Shown: positions 10,162 to 20,660, counted from the first letter of the stretch. The stretch: DNA of 64,000 bases from Clostridium tagluense (GCF_003865095.1 NZ_BHYK01000007.1:124001-188000), one strand, 5' to 3'. Notes: generated from the sequence alone by a model not told the origin. Numbers and translations are program-made.

Positions 10162-10359
10162 ATGAATAACAGCCAAGATAAATTAAGTACATTTTTACAT
10201 AGATATATGAATCAGAATAAGATAATTAATAAAAATCACCAATGTAAAAAAGAAAAAACAATTAACATGGATAATAATTTCAAGGAAGAATTGAAACAAC
10301 ATTTTAGAGAATTAACTTTGAGGTATAAAAGTAAAAGTAATAGCAATTGCGAAATATAA
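10162..10359 (+). CDS. Small hypothetical protein, 65 residues
   Basis: Short, charged, Asn/Lys-rich protein starting MNNSQDKLSTFLHRYMNQ and ending NSNCEI. The ATG at 10162 has a GGAG site eight bases upstream and a recognisable promoter ending at 10108. A central segment (NFKEELKQHFRELTLRYK) is predicted helical. It has no signal peptide or membrane segment. I do not recognise the family. It lies upstream of the esterase gene, with 63 bases between. Confidence 0.55.
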   Translation: MNNSQDKLSTFLHRYMNQNKIINKNHQCKKEKTINMDNNFKEELKQHFRELTLRYKSKSNSNCEI

Positions 10360-10422
10360 TTAAAGAAACTTTATAATATATATGGGCATACTACTAACAA
10401 TAAATTGTGGAGGTAGTATCCT

Positions 10423-11466
10423 ATGAAAAAGAAAATATTTTTGATTTTTTTGGTTGTTGTCTTAATTACTATAATATCCGGTTCTTTTATAATAAAAAAT
10501 TTAACTACAACAAGCTATGGTAAGCTTGATAAAAAATTTGGTGTAATGTCAAAAATAGAAAAATATTTTAATCCTAATTCACTAAAAGAAAAATCAATAT
10601 ATGAAATACGTATAGCCTTACATAAGACTACAACAATATGGGGTCCTAAGCCTATATCTTTTTCAAATATTAAAAATATGGATATAAAAACAGATATAAA
10701 CCAGGTGCCAGTACGAATATATACTCCTGATAATGGCGATAATTTTCCTTTGATAATCTATTCTCATGGTGGTAGCTTTATAAGTGGTAATATTGATGAG
10801 TACGACAATATTTGCAGGAAGCTTTCAAAAAATTCAAAGGCTATAGTGGTATCTGTAAATTATCGGCTTGCACCAGAAAATCCATTTCCAGCTGGACTTA
10901 ATGACGTATACAATGTGCTCCAATGGGTTTATAAAAATGCTAAGAGTATTAAGGGGGACTCTAGTCGAATATGTGTTGTAGGGGACAGTGCTGGGGGAAA
11001 CCTTTCTGCTGTGGTTTCTCAAATGGCACGTGATAAAGATGGTCCCCATATAATTTCTCAGGTACTAATATATCCAGCTACAAACATTTATGAGTTAAAT
11101 ACTAAAGCTTGGTCATATTTTGGTATGGATTATAATCTTACAAAGGAAAACTCTGAGAAATTTATAGCCCTATATACTCCAAGATTAAGAGATAGGAAAA
11201 GTGAATATACTTCCCCTCTATTATCTGAAAATTTTAAGGGATTACCTGATACACTTATAATTACAGCTGAATTTGATCCGCTAAGGGATGAGGGTGAAGC
11301 TTATGGAAATAAATTAAAGCAGGCAGGTGTGAATGTGGTTTCTACCAGATATAAAGGTGTTACACATGGCTTTATTTCTATGGGAAAAATTACAAAAAAA
11401 GCAGATGAGGCTTTAAATGAAATTTCCACATATCTAATAACACAATTTAATAAAAAGCAGATCTAA
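10423..11466 (+). CDS. Membrane-anchored alpha/beta hydrolase, HSL-type esterase
   Basis: Carboxylesterase of the hormone-sensitive-lipase family, 347 residues. An N-terminal hydrophobic segment (IFLIFLVVVLITIISGSFII) anchors or exports it. The oxyanion-hole motif HGG is in YSHGGSFISGN, the nucleophile elbow is GDSAGG, the acid lies in EFDPLRDEGEAY, and the catalytic His in GVTHGF. GGAGG precedes ATG 10423. The natural ester substrate is not apparent from the neighbours. Confidence 0.9.
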   Translation: MKKKIFLIFLVVVLITIISGSFIIKNLTTTSYGKLDKKFGVMSKIEKYFNPNSLKEKSIYEIRIALHKTTTIWGPKPISFSNIKNMDIKTDINQVPVRIYTPDNGDNFPLIIYSHGGSFISGNIDEYDNICRKLSKNSKAIVVSVNYRLAPENPFPAGLNDVYNVLQWVYKNAKSIKGDSSRICVVGDSAGGNLSAVVSQMARDKDGPHIISQVLIYPATNIYELNTKAWSYFGMDYNLTKENSEKFIALYTPRLRDRKSEYTSPLLSENFKGLPDTLIITAEFDPLRDEGEAYGNKLKQAGVNVVSTRYKGVTHGFISMGKITKKADEALNEISTYLITQFNKKQI

Positions 11467-11510
11467 TATTTAAAATAGTATTTCTTCTACACTAATTTTA
11501 AAAAATAAAT

Positions 11511-11555
11511 AAAAGCTATGAAATTAAGGTATTAAGCCTATATTTCATAGCTTTT
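11511..11555 (+). terminator. Intrinsic terminator after the esterase
   Basis: AAAAGCTATGAAAT and ATTTCATAGCTTTT pair perfectly around a 17-nt loop, and T residues follow. Confidence 0.85.
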
Positions 11556-11692
11556 TTATGCCTTAATTTCACCAAACTACGAGTTAGTTCATAATATATA
11601 TATATACAATTCTAAGCATAATATTGAATAGCAAAAAGGCTTTAAACTTAATAGATAAAAATGTGATACTAAAAAGAGGAGAATGTGATTTT

Positions 11693-13000
11693 ATGAATAT
11701 ATGCGTTATTGGAGCTGGTTATGTAGGACTTATAACTGCATTATGCTTTGGTAAAAAAGATAATAAAGTGATTTGTGTAGAAAAGGATTTAGAGAAATTA
11801 AGTATGCTAAAAAATGGAACACCAACTATCTTTGAAAAGGGATTAGATGAATTATTAAAAGAGTCAATAAGGGGAAATAGTATTGAGTTTACGCAGGATA
11901 TGGAACTAGGAATTAAATCTTCGGACATAATTTTTATTGCAGTTGGCACTCCTACAAAGAAAAATTGGGATGTAGATATCGATCAAGTTGAACAAGTAAT
12001 AAAATTAACTTGTAAATACATTGATAAATATAAAATAGTGGTAACTAAAAGTACAGTACCAGTAGGTACTCAGAAATATATAAAAAACAAGTTATTAGAA
12101 AATCATATACCACAGGAATATTTTGATGTGGTATCTAATCCAGAATTTTTAAGAGAAGGTAATGCTATAAATGATTTTTTTTATGGAGATAAAATAGTTA
12201 TAGGCTGTGAATCACAAAAGGCTGAGGACTTAATGCGAGAATTATATGAGCCATTTAAAATAAAGATGGTGGTTACGAGTCCTGAAACAGCAGAGCTAAT
12301 TAAATATACCTCAAATGCTTTTTTGTCTGTGAAAATCTCCTTTATGAATGAAATAGCAAATCTTTGTAATAAAGTTGGAGCAGATATTGATGTAATAGCC
12401 TATGCTTTAGGTCTAGATAAGAGAATTTCCCCCTTGTTTTTAAAACCAGGTATCGGTTATGGAGGAGCTTGTTTCCCAAAGGATACAAAAGCTTTAGTTA
12501 AAATATCTGAAAACTATCACTGTGATCTTAAAATTGTAAATACTGCTGTTGGTGTAAATGAAAAACAGAGGGTCTTGCCAGTGAAAATATTAAGAGAACA
12601 TTATAAAGATCTCCAGGGAAAAACTGTATCTATATTAGGGCTAACATTTAAACCGGATACAGATGATATTCGCGAAGCACCATCTATATATATAATTGAA
12701 AAATTATTAAAGAATAAGGTTAAAATAAAAGCATATGATCCAATGGTTACAGTGGAGATAAAAAAAATATTTCCAAATATAATTTATTGTAGCGATATGT
12801 ATGAATGCTTAATAGATTCAGATGCATTAATAATATGTACAGAATGGAGCGAGTTTTATAATCTTGATTTAAACAAGGTAGCTTCCTTGATGAAGGAATC
12901 TGTAATAATTGATGGAAGAAATATATTGGATACGTTTAATATTAAAGGAGCCAATATTAAGGCATATTACTCTATAGGCAAAGGGAACATTAAAAACTAA
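11693..13000 (+). CDS. UDP-glucose/GDP-mannose dehydrogenase family protein
   Basis: NAD-dependent four-electron oxidation of a nucleotide sugar, most likely UDP-glucose to UDP-glucuronate. The Rossmann motif GAGYVG opens the protein. The catalytic Cys is in GIGYGGACFPKDTKAL, and the C-terminal NAD/sugar domain contains LGLTFKPDTDDIREAPS. I start at ATG 11693 (MNICVIGAGYVG), with GAGGAG 11 bases upstream. A TTG at 11624 would add 23 residues unlike the family. The length of 435 residues is typical. The product could feed the epimerase encoded convergently at 13061, supplying acidic sugars for spore-surface glycans. Confidence 0.9.
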   Translation: MNICVIGAGYVGLITALCFGKKDNKVICVEKDLEKLSMLKNGTPTIFEKGLDELLKESIRGNSIEFTQDMELGIKSSDIIFIAVGTPTKKNWDVDIDQVEQVIKLTCKYIDKYKIVVTKSTVPVGTQKYIKNKLLENHIPQEYFDVVSNPEFLREGNAINDFFYGDKIVIGCESQKAEDLMRELYEPFKIKMVVTSPETAELIKYTSNAFLSVKISFMNEIANLCNKVGADIDVIAYALGLDKRISPLFLKPGIGYGGACFPKDTKALVKISENYHCDLKIVNTAVGVNEKQRVLPVKILREHYKDLQGKTVSILGLTFKPDTDDIREAPSIYIIEKLLKNKVKIKAYDPMVTVEIKKIFPNIIYCSDMYECLIDSDALIICTEWSEFYNLDLNKVASLMKESVIIDGRNILDTFNIKGANIKAYYSIGKGNIKN

Positions 13001-13008
13001 GTTATATA

Positions 13009-13049
13009 AAAAGCGCTAGTACTTTTAAAATAAAGGTACTAGTGCTTTT
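13009..13049. terminator. Bidirectional terminator between convergent genes
   Basis: AAAAGCGCTAGTAC pairs with GTACTAGTGCTTTT (one G.U wobble). The stem is flanked by A on the left and T on the right, serving both the dehydrogenase and the minus-strand operon. Confidence 0.8.
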
Positions 13050-13060
13050 CATTTACATGA

Positions 13061-14065
13061 TTAATATTTCAGCACCTCAGGTGATGACCTAAACCACTTT
13101 ACAAATTTCGAAATTCCATCATCAAATTTTGTTGAGGGATTATATCCTAAAATTTCTTTGGATTTAGAAATGTCAGCATAAGTTATTTCCACATCACCAG
13201 GCTGCAGGGGTAAATATTTTATATTAGCTTTAACGCCAATCTCAAATTCTAATCTTTGTAGCATATATTTAAGCATAATGGTATCAGATCTGCCTAAATT
13301 AAAAATTTCATACTTATGAGTACCTGTACTTGACCAGGTAATGGCTTTATCTATTCCAGCAATAATATCGTCAATATAGGTGTAATCTCTTTTAGTAGTA
13401 CCATCTCCGAAAATAGTAATTTCATTTTCTTTTAACATGAGATTTGTAAATTTATAAATAGCTAAATCAGGCCTTTGTCTTTTTCCATATACAGTGAAAA
13501 ATCTTAAACAAGCTATATTAATTCCATATAGATGACTATAAACATGACACAGAAGTTCACCGGACTTTTTAGTAGCGGCATAAGGTGATATTGGAAAATC
13601 TACTGGGTCAGTTTCGGTAAAGGGAAGTTTTTTATTGTTTCCATATACAGAAGAAGAGGAAGCAAATATAAATTTATTTATACCAAATTCATTACATAAA
13701 TCCAATAAATTTAGAGTTCCGCGAATATTTACTTCGTTATATAAAAGTGGGTTTATAATTGAGGGGCGCACACCAGCCATAGCAGCAAGATGAACTACCA
13801 CATCTATTTTGTATAAAGTAAATACTCCTTTTAAAAAATTAGTATCTCTTATATCACCTTCTTGTAGTATTAAATTATCATCAGTAATATTATTTAATTT
13901 CATGGTGTTTTTAATTTCCGTAATGTTAAATCTTTTTATTTCAGGATTATAAAAATCATTAAAGTTATCAATAATGATTATTTTATGATTGTTTTTTAGT
14001 AAATAATCACAGAGGTTTGAACCAATAAAGCCTGCTCCTCCAGTTACTAAAAGTGTATAACTCAA
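13061..14065 (-). CDS. NAD-dependent sugar epimerase, UDP-glucuronate 4-epimerase-like
   Basis: Extended SDR enzyme of 334 residues. TGGAGFIGSN is the NAD site. The catalytic Ser lies in SSSVYG and the YxxxK pair in YAATKKSGE. RFFTVYGKRQRPDLAIYKF resembles UDP-glucuronate epimerases more than GalE. It probably converts UDP-glucuronate to UDP-galacturonate, matching the dehydrogenase next door. The start is TTG 14065, about six bases after GGGGG. It is the last gene of a four-gene minus-strand run with the glycosyltransferase and CotS-like genes. The exact sugar is inferred. Confidence 0.85.
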   Translation of the reverse strand: MSYTLLVTGGAGFIGSNLCDYLLKNNHKIIIIDNFNDFYNPEIKRFNITEIKNTMKLNNITDDNLILQEGDIRDTNFLKGVFTLYKIDVVVHLAAMAGVRPSIINPLLYNEVNIRGTLNLLDLCNEFGINKFIFASSSSVYGNNKKLPFTETDPVDFPISPYAATKKSGELLCHVYSHLYGINIACLRFFTVYGKRQRPDLAIYKFTNLMLKENEITIFGDGTTKRDYTYIDDIIAGIDKAITWSSTGTHKYEIFNLGRSDTIMLKYMLQRLEFEIGVKANIKYLPLQPGDVEITYADISKSKEILGYNPSTKFDDGISKFVKWFRSSPEVLKY

Positions 14066-14091
14066 CGTGGCACCCCCTAATCTCTAAAAAA

Positions 14092-15228
14092 TTATTTAAC
14101 ACTATCAAAAAGTTTTAACAAATCCTTAGCTAATCTATTAAAATTATACTTTTCCTGTGCTAGTTTTCTGCCATTCACCCCTAGTCTAAGTGCTAAATCA
14201 CTATTATCTAATAGATTAACAATATTACGTTCTAGCACCCTTGGATTGGTATAATCATTCATTACAAAGCCATTTACTCCTTCAATCATTACTTCGGCAT
14301 TACCCCCTCGATTAGTGGTTATAATAGGTAATCCAGCAGCCATAGCTTCATAGTGAACTCTTGCTAAAGGTTCTTTCCATTGAGACATGTTTACAAAAAT
14401 ATCTCCTATGCTATAATATTTTGGAATTTCAGTAGGACTTAAGTAACCTGTAAAAATAACTGGTCCCTTTAGTTCTTTAGATGCTCTCTTTAATAATTCT
14501 ATATAATCATTAGATTCATTTCCACCATACCACTTACTCCCTATAACCATAAGTGCAGTATTGGGGTGGGATTCCATAACAGAATTCATGGCATCTATCA
14601 CGATATGGGTGCCTTTTTTTGGAGTTAATCTACCTACATATAATATTGTTTTATGATTTTGAAGGCCATATTTTGCACGCAATTTATTTCTATAAGAATC
14701 CTTGTCATTATTCCAAATTGGGTTATATATATTACAATCTACTGCAGAATACACAGGGTGAAGTTTACTAGCAGCAGAGGGATATAAATCTTTTACACCA
14801 CTGGCAATAAAATGGCTTACCGTTGTAATAAAACTTACTCTATCAATGCAGGCATTGGCTAAGTTTGAATTGATTTTTTTTTGTAAGAACATTTCATTAT
14901 GCAAACTTAAACTAAATGCGCAAGTTAAATTTTTACTTAAAAAGTTAACCCAACGAGGCCTGTTAAAAACATGAACTAAATCAAAGTCATTTGTAAGATA
15001 GTTTTTTACACCACGAACATACTCTTCCATAGTGCTTGCGGGCAATCGTATATATTTTACGCCACTTTTAGAATCTCTGTTAGGTAGTTTAGGATCTTGT
15101 ATACAAAATACAGTTATTTCATGAAACTTTGATATTATAGGCAAAGCACCTTCAAGATATACTTGAACTGCACCTCCATTAATAGGAGGAAAGGTAAGTT
15201 TTTCAGTGCAAATAAATGCTATTTTCAT
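14092..15228 (-). CDS. GT4-family glycosyltransferase, CotSA-like
   Basis: Retaining glycosyltransferase with a GT-B fold. It begins MKIAFICTEKLTFPPINGGA, with a glycine loop near the N-terminus. The donor-binding half has LYVGRLTPKKGTH and the EPLARVHYEAMAAGLPIITT motif carrying the E-x7-E pair. I use ATG 15228, eight bases after AGGAG. A longer reading to 15309 would overlap the upstream gene. The gene order CotS-like, CotS-like, GT4 resembles cotS/cotSA of Bacillus subtilis, where CotSA is a coat-associated glycosyltransferase, so a role in spore-coat glycan synthesis is inferred. Confidence 0.85.
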   Translation of the reverse strand: MKIAFICTEKLTFPPINGGAVQVYLEGALPIISKFHEITVFCIQDPKLPNRDSKSGVKYIRLPASTMEEYVRGVKNYLTNDFDLVHVFNRPRWVNFLSKNLTCAFSLSLHNEMFLQKKINSNLANACIDRVSFITTVSHFIASGVKDLYPSAASKLHPVYSAVDCNIYNPIWNNDKDSYRNKLRAKYGLQNHKTILYVGRLTPKKGTHIVIDAMNSVMESHPNTALMVIGSKWYGGNESNDYIELLKRASKELKGPVIFTGYLSPTEIPKYYSIGDIFVNMSQWKEPLARVHYEAMAAGLPIITTNRGGNAEVMIEGVNGFVMNDYTNPRVLERNIVNLLDNSDLALRLGVNGRKLAQEKYNFNRLAKDLLKLFDSVK

Positions 15229-15241
15229 AAGAACACTCCTT

Positions 15242-16246
15242 TTAAAGCCATCTTCGCAAAATTGAAAATTTATTTTGTTCAAATTTTGAAGTTGCAGAGA
15301 TTTTGTCACTACCTATTGGTTTAGGATTCTTATGCAATGTCTTTACTAAGCCAAAAAACCAGTGAGGGAACATTAAATCGATTTTTAAAACTTTTTTTTG
15401 CTCAGGTGTTAGGGTAGTATTTGTTTCATAGTATTTTAAAATATCTTCAATATTTTTTATACTATAATCATTAAATTTCATCATTCTCTTTCCAATGATC
15501 TTTCTTAAATCCTTAACTTTCAAATCATAAGTTACGCCATCTAAATCAATAACAGTAGCGCCTTCTTTTGAAAGCATTACATTGCCAGTTCCAAAATCCT
15601 GATGACATAAACAGGACTCCTTTTGATCAATACTACATAAAGATCTATAAGGAGAATTATTAATTAAATTAATAGTTTCGTTGCAAATTTCTATGATGGG
15701 ATCTATTTGATTTACATAACCAAAATAAGATGGGTTGTTAGGAGTTTGACTACAGAGTTCTTTTAATTTCAACATTCTATTCTTCATGGATTCATATTGA
15801 TTTGGCCAGTTTCCAAGTTTAGATGATATTTTAGCATCAATTGGTGGTTCATATCCAATAGAGTCAATATGAAACTTTGACAATGCCTGCAGTGCTAAAG
15901 CTAAATCTTTAGGATTTTCTAAATTCATATCTCTTCCATGGATCCAACTATATAATACAAATAATTGTCCATTGTACTGCGTAATAGAATTTCCTTTAGA
16001 ATTAGGATAGATTTTTGGTACATTACCACCATTATTCAATATATATATTTGGGCATTAACAGAGAAAAGAGCTTCTTCAAATGAATGCTTCAAGCGTTTA
16101 AGACATAATGTAGTACCTTTATACGTGAATTTCCACAATGTTTTAAGTCCCTTACTTTGTATTGTTTGTAAATTTTGTGGTGATATATTATACTCTAGAA
16201 GAACTTTTCTACCAAGTTCTAAATAGTTAGTTAAGTCGTTTTCCAT
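15242..16246 (-). CDS. CotS-family spore coat kinase-like protein
   Basis: A 334-residue protein with the aminoglycoside-phosphotransferase fold of CotS. The Brenner-type catalytic motif is CHQDFGTGNVM and the metal-binding motif is VIDLDGV. CotS proteins are spore-coat components of B. subtilis and clostridia; kinase activity is unproven. An AGGAGG site precedes ATG 16246. It lies 22 bases from a second CotS paralogue upstream and 13 bases from the glycosyltransferase downstream, so this is one operon. Confidence 0.88.
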   Translation of the reverse strand: MENDLTNYLELGRKVLLEYNISPQNLQTIQSKGLKTLWKFTYKGTTLCLKRLKHSFEEALFSVNAQIYILNNGGNVPKIYPNSKGNSITQYNGQLFVLYSWIHGRDMNLENPKDLALALQALSKFHIDSIGYEPPIDAKISSKLGNWPNQYESMKNRMLKLKELCSQTPNNPSYFGYVNQIDPIIEICNETINLINNSPYRSLCSIDQKESCLCHQDFGTGNVMLSKEGATVIDLDGVTYDLKVKDLRKIIGKRMMKFNDYSIKNIEDILKYYETNTTLTPEQKKVLKIDLMFPHWFFGLVKTLHKNPKPIGSDKISATSKFEQNKFSILRRWL

Positions 16247-16268
16247 TATAAATGCCTCCTATATTAAC

Positions 16269-17291
16269 CTATGAAGGAATGATTTTTTCAAAGTTTTGTA
16301 AAATTGGATCTATAGATTTTTCTACTTTTATCATGGCTTTTAGTCTTTCAACATATCTATCTTCAGTCCAAGTAGCTTCTCGCTCTTCATAATATTTACT
16401 CATTATACCTACAAAGAGATGAGGGAATGTTATAGCTTCCTTTAGTACTTGCCATTTCCAAAATTCAAGAGGATTTACAGTGTTGTACCAATGTAGGATT
16501 TGTTTTGTTTGCAATAAATTCCAGCTGCCATGTCTTTTCATTACTTTATTTAAAAATTTTCTGATATCCCGTGTAGGCAAGTCAATAGCTATAGAATCTA
16601 TATCTAAAACAAATATTTCCTTGGATTTTGTAAGAATGAGATTTCCAGCGGTAAAATCTTGATGACAGAGGGAATTTAAATTTTTATCAGTTTCAACCCA
16701 TTTGCTATAACCTGAATTTTTATTTTCACTTATGGCTAGCTCCATCCTTTTATAAAAATAAGGAAATACATTTAGGATAATTGCGCCAAATTCCGAATGG
16801 TTAGATTTAGACTGTTCCATATCATAAAAACCCTTTAATTTAGTCATTTGACTTTGAAATTCTTCGCCTTGAAGGCCTAAGTGAATTCTTACCTTACAAT
16901 CGTTAGGCGGTACAAAATTTTTAGATGCAGAATGAAAATTAGCTAATTGCTCCACAACAAGTCTTAATTCTTGAGGGTTGTCCTCATTTGGAGTGACACC
17001 AGATATAGCCTCGCTTAAAACATAGCAGCAATCAATCCCTTTTATAAACTTAGCGCCTTGTTTTGTTTTAATAATTCTAGGAAGCTTAACTTTGTTATTC
17101 AATAAATGTTCCACAGCTGCAAGTATGAATTGGAGGGTTTTAGCAGAGCAGGAATGTTTTTTTAAAATTTTATCACCATGAGGTGTTTTTATCCACCACA
17201 CTGCCTTTTTACCTTTATTACATTCATTTCTTATATTAGTTACAGTAATATCATATTGGGCTAATATTAAATTTATATTTTCTTCTCCCAT
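16269..17291 (-). CDS. CotS-family spore coat kinase-like protein, first gene of operon
   Basis: Paralogue of the neighbouring CotS-like protein, 340 residues, with CHQDFTAGNLI and VLDIDSIAIDL in the same positions and the shared tail RDIRKFLNKVMKRHGSW. Two divergent CotS copies in tandem are common in clostridial coat clusters. It has a strong AGGAGG before ATG 17291. Upstream are two inverted repeats (17321-17344 and 17395-17426) that could be control sites. Sporulation sigma-K or sigma-E control is expected but I cannot point to a convincing promoter. Confidence 0.88.
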   Translation of the reverse strand: MGEENINLILAQYDITVTNIRNECNKGKKAVWWIKTPHGDKILKKHSCSAKTLQFILAAVEHLLNNKVKLPRIIKTKQGAKFIKGIDCCYVLSEAISGVTPNEDNPQELRLVVEQLANFHSASKNFVPPNDCKVRIHLGLQGEEFQSQMTKLKGFYDMEQSKSNHSEFGAIILNVFPYFYKRMELAISENKNSGYSKWVETDKNLNSLCHQDFTAGNLILTKSKEIFVLDIDSIAIDLPTRDIRKFLNKVMKRHGSWNLLQTKQILHWYNTVNPLEFWKWQVLKEAITFPHLFVGIMSKYYEEREATWTEDRYVERLKAMIKVEKSIDPILQNFEKIIPS

Positions 17292-17320
17292 GATATGGCC
17301 TCCTTGTAAATCGCTTAAGC

Positions 17321-17344
17321 AGATAACAATATTAATTGTTATCT
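17321..17344. repeat. Perfect inverted repeat upstream of the CotS operon
   Basis: AGATAACAAT, 4-base spacer ATTA, then ATTGTTATCT, 30 bases before the CotS-like start codon. The spacing suits an operator or a leader hairpin. Confidence 0.55.
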
Positions 17345-17394
17345 TACTATAAATATAAAAAGTTATTTATTTTAAAATTGCTCTTTGTAATATA

Positions 17395-17426
17395 TACCAT
17401 TTTATAATTAAATATTTAAAATGGTA
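17395..17426. repeat. Inverted repeat in the CotS upstream region
   Basis: TACCATTTTA and TAAAATGGTA are separated by 12 AT-rich bases. It lies in the 307-bp non-coding region 17292-17598, whose only other contents are this repeat, the one at 17321 and the long stem at 17482-17579. Confidence 0.5.
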
Positions 17427-17481
17427 ATCTATTTAAGAGAATTGAGTTTGCAATAACATAAATTTAGAACTATATATGAAA

Positions 17482-17579
17482 CCCTGAGGAGCCTTATTGA
17501 GGAAAAGAAAGCCATTGTAAGATTATATTAGTTAATAGATAAAACTATTAATCCATATTTTTATAGTGCATCCTCAGGG
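17482..17579. other. Possible structured RNA closed by a 9-bp stem
   Basis: CCCTGAGGA (17482-17490) and TCCTCAGGG (17571-17579) are exact complements 80 bases apart in AT-rich DNA. Inside, TTAATAG and CTATTAA form a second hairpin. It follows the 90-residue minus-strand gene, so it could be its 3' UTR structure or an independent RNA. No U-run typical of a terminator is present. Confidence 0.4.
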
Positions 17580-17598
17580 AATGTTAATTTAAAGTTTG

Positions 17599-17871
17599 TT
17601 AAAACTCAAAGGTATTATCCTCATTATCATTTGTATTTTCTTCAAAGTCTTCAAGTTGTTCAGGTTTTTCGCCCCATTTAACTTTAATTGTAAAATCGCC
17701 ATAATTTTCATCTGAATCAAATTTAATTTGATAATCTAATTCTTCATTATCTGGTATTACAACACGAGTTCCTTCTATTTTTAGTTTGTCCTTGAATAAT
17801 TTTATAACTTCATCTTTTAAGAAAAAATAAAATTCTTCTTTGCTACCAAGATATTTTTCTCTAGAATTCAT
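17599..17871 (-). CDS. Small conserved-looking protein, possibly amphi-Trp domain
   Basis: A 90-residue acidic protein. An N-terminal amphipathic helix (EEFYFFLKDEVIKLFKD) is followed by beta-strand-like segments (LKIEGTRVVIPDNEELDYQI, GDFTIKVKWGEKPEQ) and a very acidic tail. The pattern helix, then IEG..V.IP, then TIKVKW recalls the small amphi-Trp domain proteins, but I cannot confirm this. ATG 17871 has a G-rich site 9 bases upstream. It stands between the CotS operon and the divergently oriented GT2 gene. Confidence 0.6.
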   Translation of the reverse strand: MNSREKYLGSKEEFYFFLKDEVIKLFKDKLKIEGTRVVIPDNEELDYQIKFDSDENYGDFTIKVKWGEKPEQLEDFEENTNDNEDNTFEF

Positions 17872-17996
17872 GTATAAAGCCCCCTTTCACTATAATAATA
17901 TTCTAATGTGGCCTTAAGGGTGATAGTATTTATGTATATTTTTTAGGGAATTGGTAAAATAAACAAGCCCTCCATAGATTTTCTCTAGCATTTCGC

Positions 17997-18013
17997 TAAC
18001 GACATTTCAGAAG
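17997..18013 (-). repeat. 17-nt match to the 3' region of the TnpB element
   Basis: The complement of this stretch, CTTCTGAAATGTCGTTA, also occurs at 53481-53497 just after tnpB, within the presumed guide-RNA region. It lies in the 302-bp gene-free stretch 17872-18173, which otherwise shows nothing notable except the start region of the GT2 gene. It may be a transposon scar or chance. Confidence 0.35.
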
Positions 18014-18173
18014 ATGATTTAATATAATATGTAATAAATGCTTTCAGTGGGTTCAAATTGAAAAAGTAAGGATATACAATGGTAAAGTTTTACATATTTA
18101 CTGTGTCACCTATAATTATGTGTAAGCATAGAATGGAATGAAGTGTATTATTCATTTTATTGGAGGTTTTTAC

Positions 18174-19259
18174 ATGAGTAATAAATATAAAGTTTGCGTA
18201 TATGCAATCTGTAAAAATGAAGAAAAATTTGTTGACCGCTTTATGGATCATTTTAGTGATGCTGATGTTGTTATAGTTGTAGATACAGGCTCTACCGATA
18301 ATACAATTAATAAACTAAAAGAAAGAGGAGCCATTGTTTATTCTATGGATGCCAGGCCATTTCGATTTGATTATTCAAGAAATGAATGCTTAAAATTCAT
18401 TCCAGATGATATAGATATTTGTGTATCTGCAGATCTTGATGATGTTATTGAGAGTGGTTGGAGAAAGCATTTAGAAAATGCATGGACAAAAGAAACCACA
18501 AGAGGATTATACCTATATAATTGGAAGGTTAATGATGACGGCTCGCCTGCGGTACAATATACTTGGGACAGAATTCATGCAAGACATGGATATAGATGGA
18601 TATACCCAACACATGAGATTTTAGAATATTTGGGAGAGGGGGAGCAAAAACAAGTTTATATTAAGGGTATGGTAGTTAATCATTATCCCGATAAGACAAA
18701 AAATAGGAGTTTAAATCTTCCATTATTGAAATTGGCTATTGAAGAAAATCCTAATAGTAGTAGAAACACATATTATCTTGGTAGAGAGTATATGTTTGAG
18801 AGGAACTGGGATGATTGCATTTTAACCTTAAAGAATTATTTATCACTGCCTACATCAAATTATGAAGAAGAAAGAGCATCATCTATGAGGTTTATTGCAA
18901 GAGCATATTGTGAAAAGGGAGAAATATTAAACGCTAAAAAATGGTATCATAAAGCCATAAGTGAATCTATTTCATTAAGAGAACCCTATATAGAGTTATC
19001 TTTATTAGCCTATAGGGAAAAGGATTGGCTTGGTGTTTATTATTATGCAACGGAAGCCTTAAAAATCAATAAAAAAACATTCAACTTTGCAAACGATGAA
19101 AATGCTTGGGACTATACTCCTTATGATTTAGCAGCTTTAGGTTGTTATAATTTAAATCTCATGGTTGAAGCAATAGAATTTTCTGAGCAAGCTATTAAGC
19201 TTTCGCCTAATGATAAAAGGTTATTAAATAATCATAAATTTTATTTAGATAGTTTATAA
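18174..19259 (+). CDS. GT2-family glycosyltransferase with TPR tail
   Basis: A 361-residue protein. The N-terminal GT-A domain has VCVYAICKNEEKFVDRFMDH and VVDTGSTDNT, and the metal/donor-binding acidic motif sits in SADLDDVIE. The C-terminal half (from about residue 190) has helical TPR-like repeats (YLGREYMFERNWDDCILTL, ARAYCEKGEILNAKKWYHKA, DLAALGCYNLNLMVEAIEFS). I start at ATG 18174 with GGAGG seven bases upstream. An in-frame ATG at 18138 lacks a site. It is placed directly before the collagen-like protein, so it is a candidate to glycosylate the Thr-rich GXT repeats. That link is inference. Confidence 0.87.
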   Translation: MSNKYKVCVYAICKNEEKFVDRFMDHFSDADVVIVVDTGSTDNTINKLKERGAIVYSMDARPFRFDYSRNECLKFIPDDIDICVSADLDDVIESGWRKHLENAWTKETTRGLYLYNWKVNDDGSPAVQYTWDRIHARHGYRWIYPTHEILEYLGEGEQKQVYIKGMVVNHYPDKTKNRSLNLPLLKLAIEENPNSSRNTYYLGREYMFERNWDDCILTLKNYLSLPTSNYEEERASSMRFIARAYCEKGEILNAKKWYHKAISESISLREPYIELSLLAYREKDWLGVYYYATEALKINKKTFNFANDENAWDYTPYDLAALGCYNLNLMVEAIEFSEQAIKLSPNDKRLLNNHKFYLDSL

Positions 19260-19291
19260 ATATAAATTTTACTTTATATAATATAGAAATC

Positions 19292-19323
19292 AATCAGCCA
19301 AAATTCTTGGCTGATTAATTTTT
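19292..19323 (+). terminator. Intrinsic terminator after the GT2 gene
   Basis: AATCAGCCAA and TTGGCTGATT form a stem with a 5-nt loop, followed by AATTTTTG. Confidence 0.85.
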
Positions 19324-19457
19324 GTGCTATATTTTTTTTGAATTTAACTGCAAGTTTTTATTAAATCTGTTTAACGTAAATTAAAGTTCTTGCATACTAT
19401 GTAAGGACAGTATTATAAATTATGCAAATAAAATAATAGCATTTTATATAAAGATAG

Positions 19458-20660
<1,203 letters not shown>

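Noticed and set aside
11624-11692. N-terminal extension of the UDP-glucose dehydrogenase from TTG 11624
   Set aside because: The family begins at the Rossmann strand encoded from ATG 11693, which has its own GAGGAG site.
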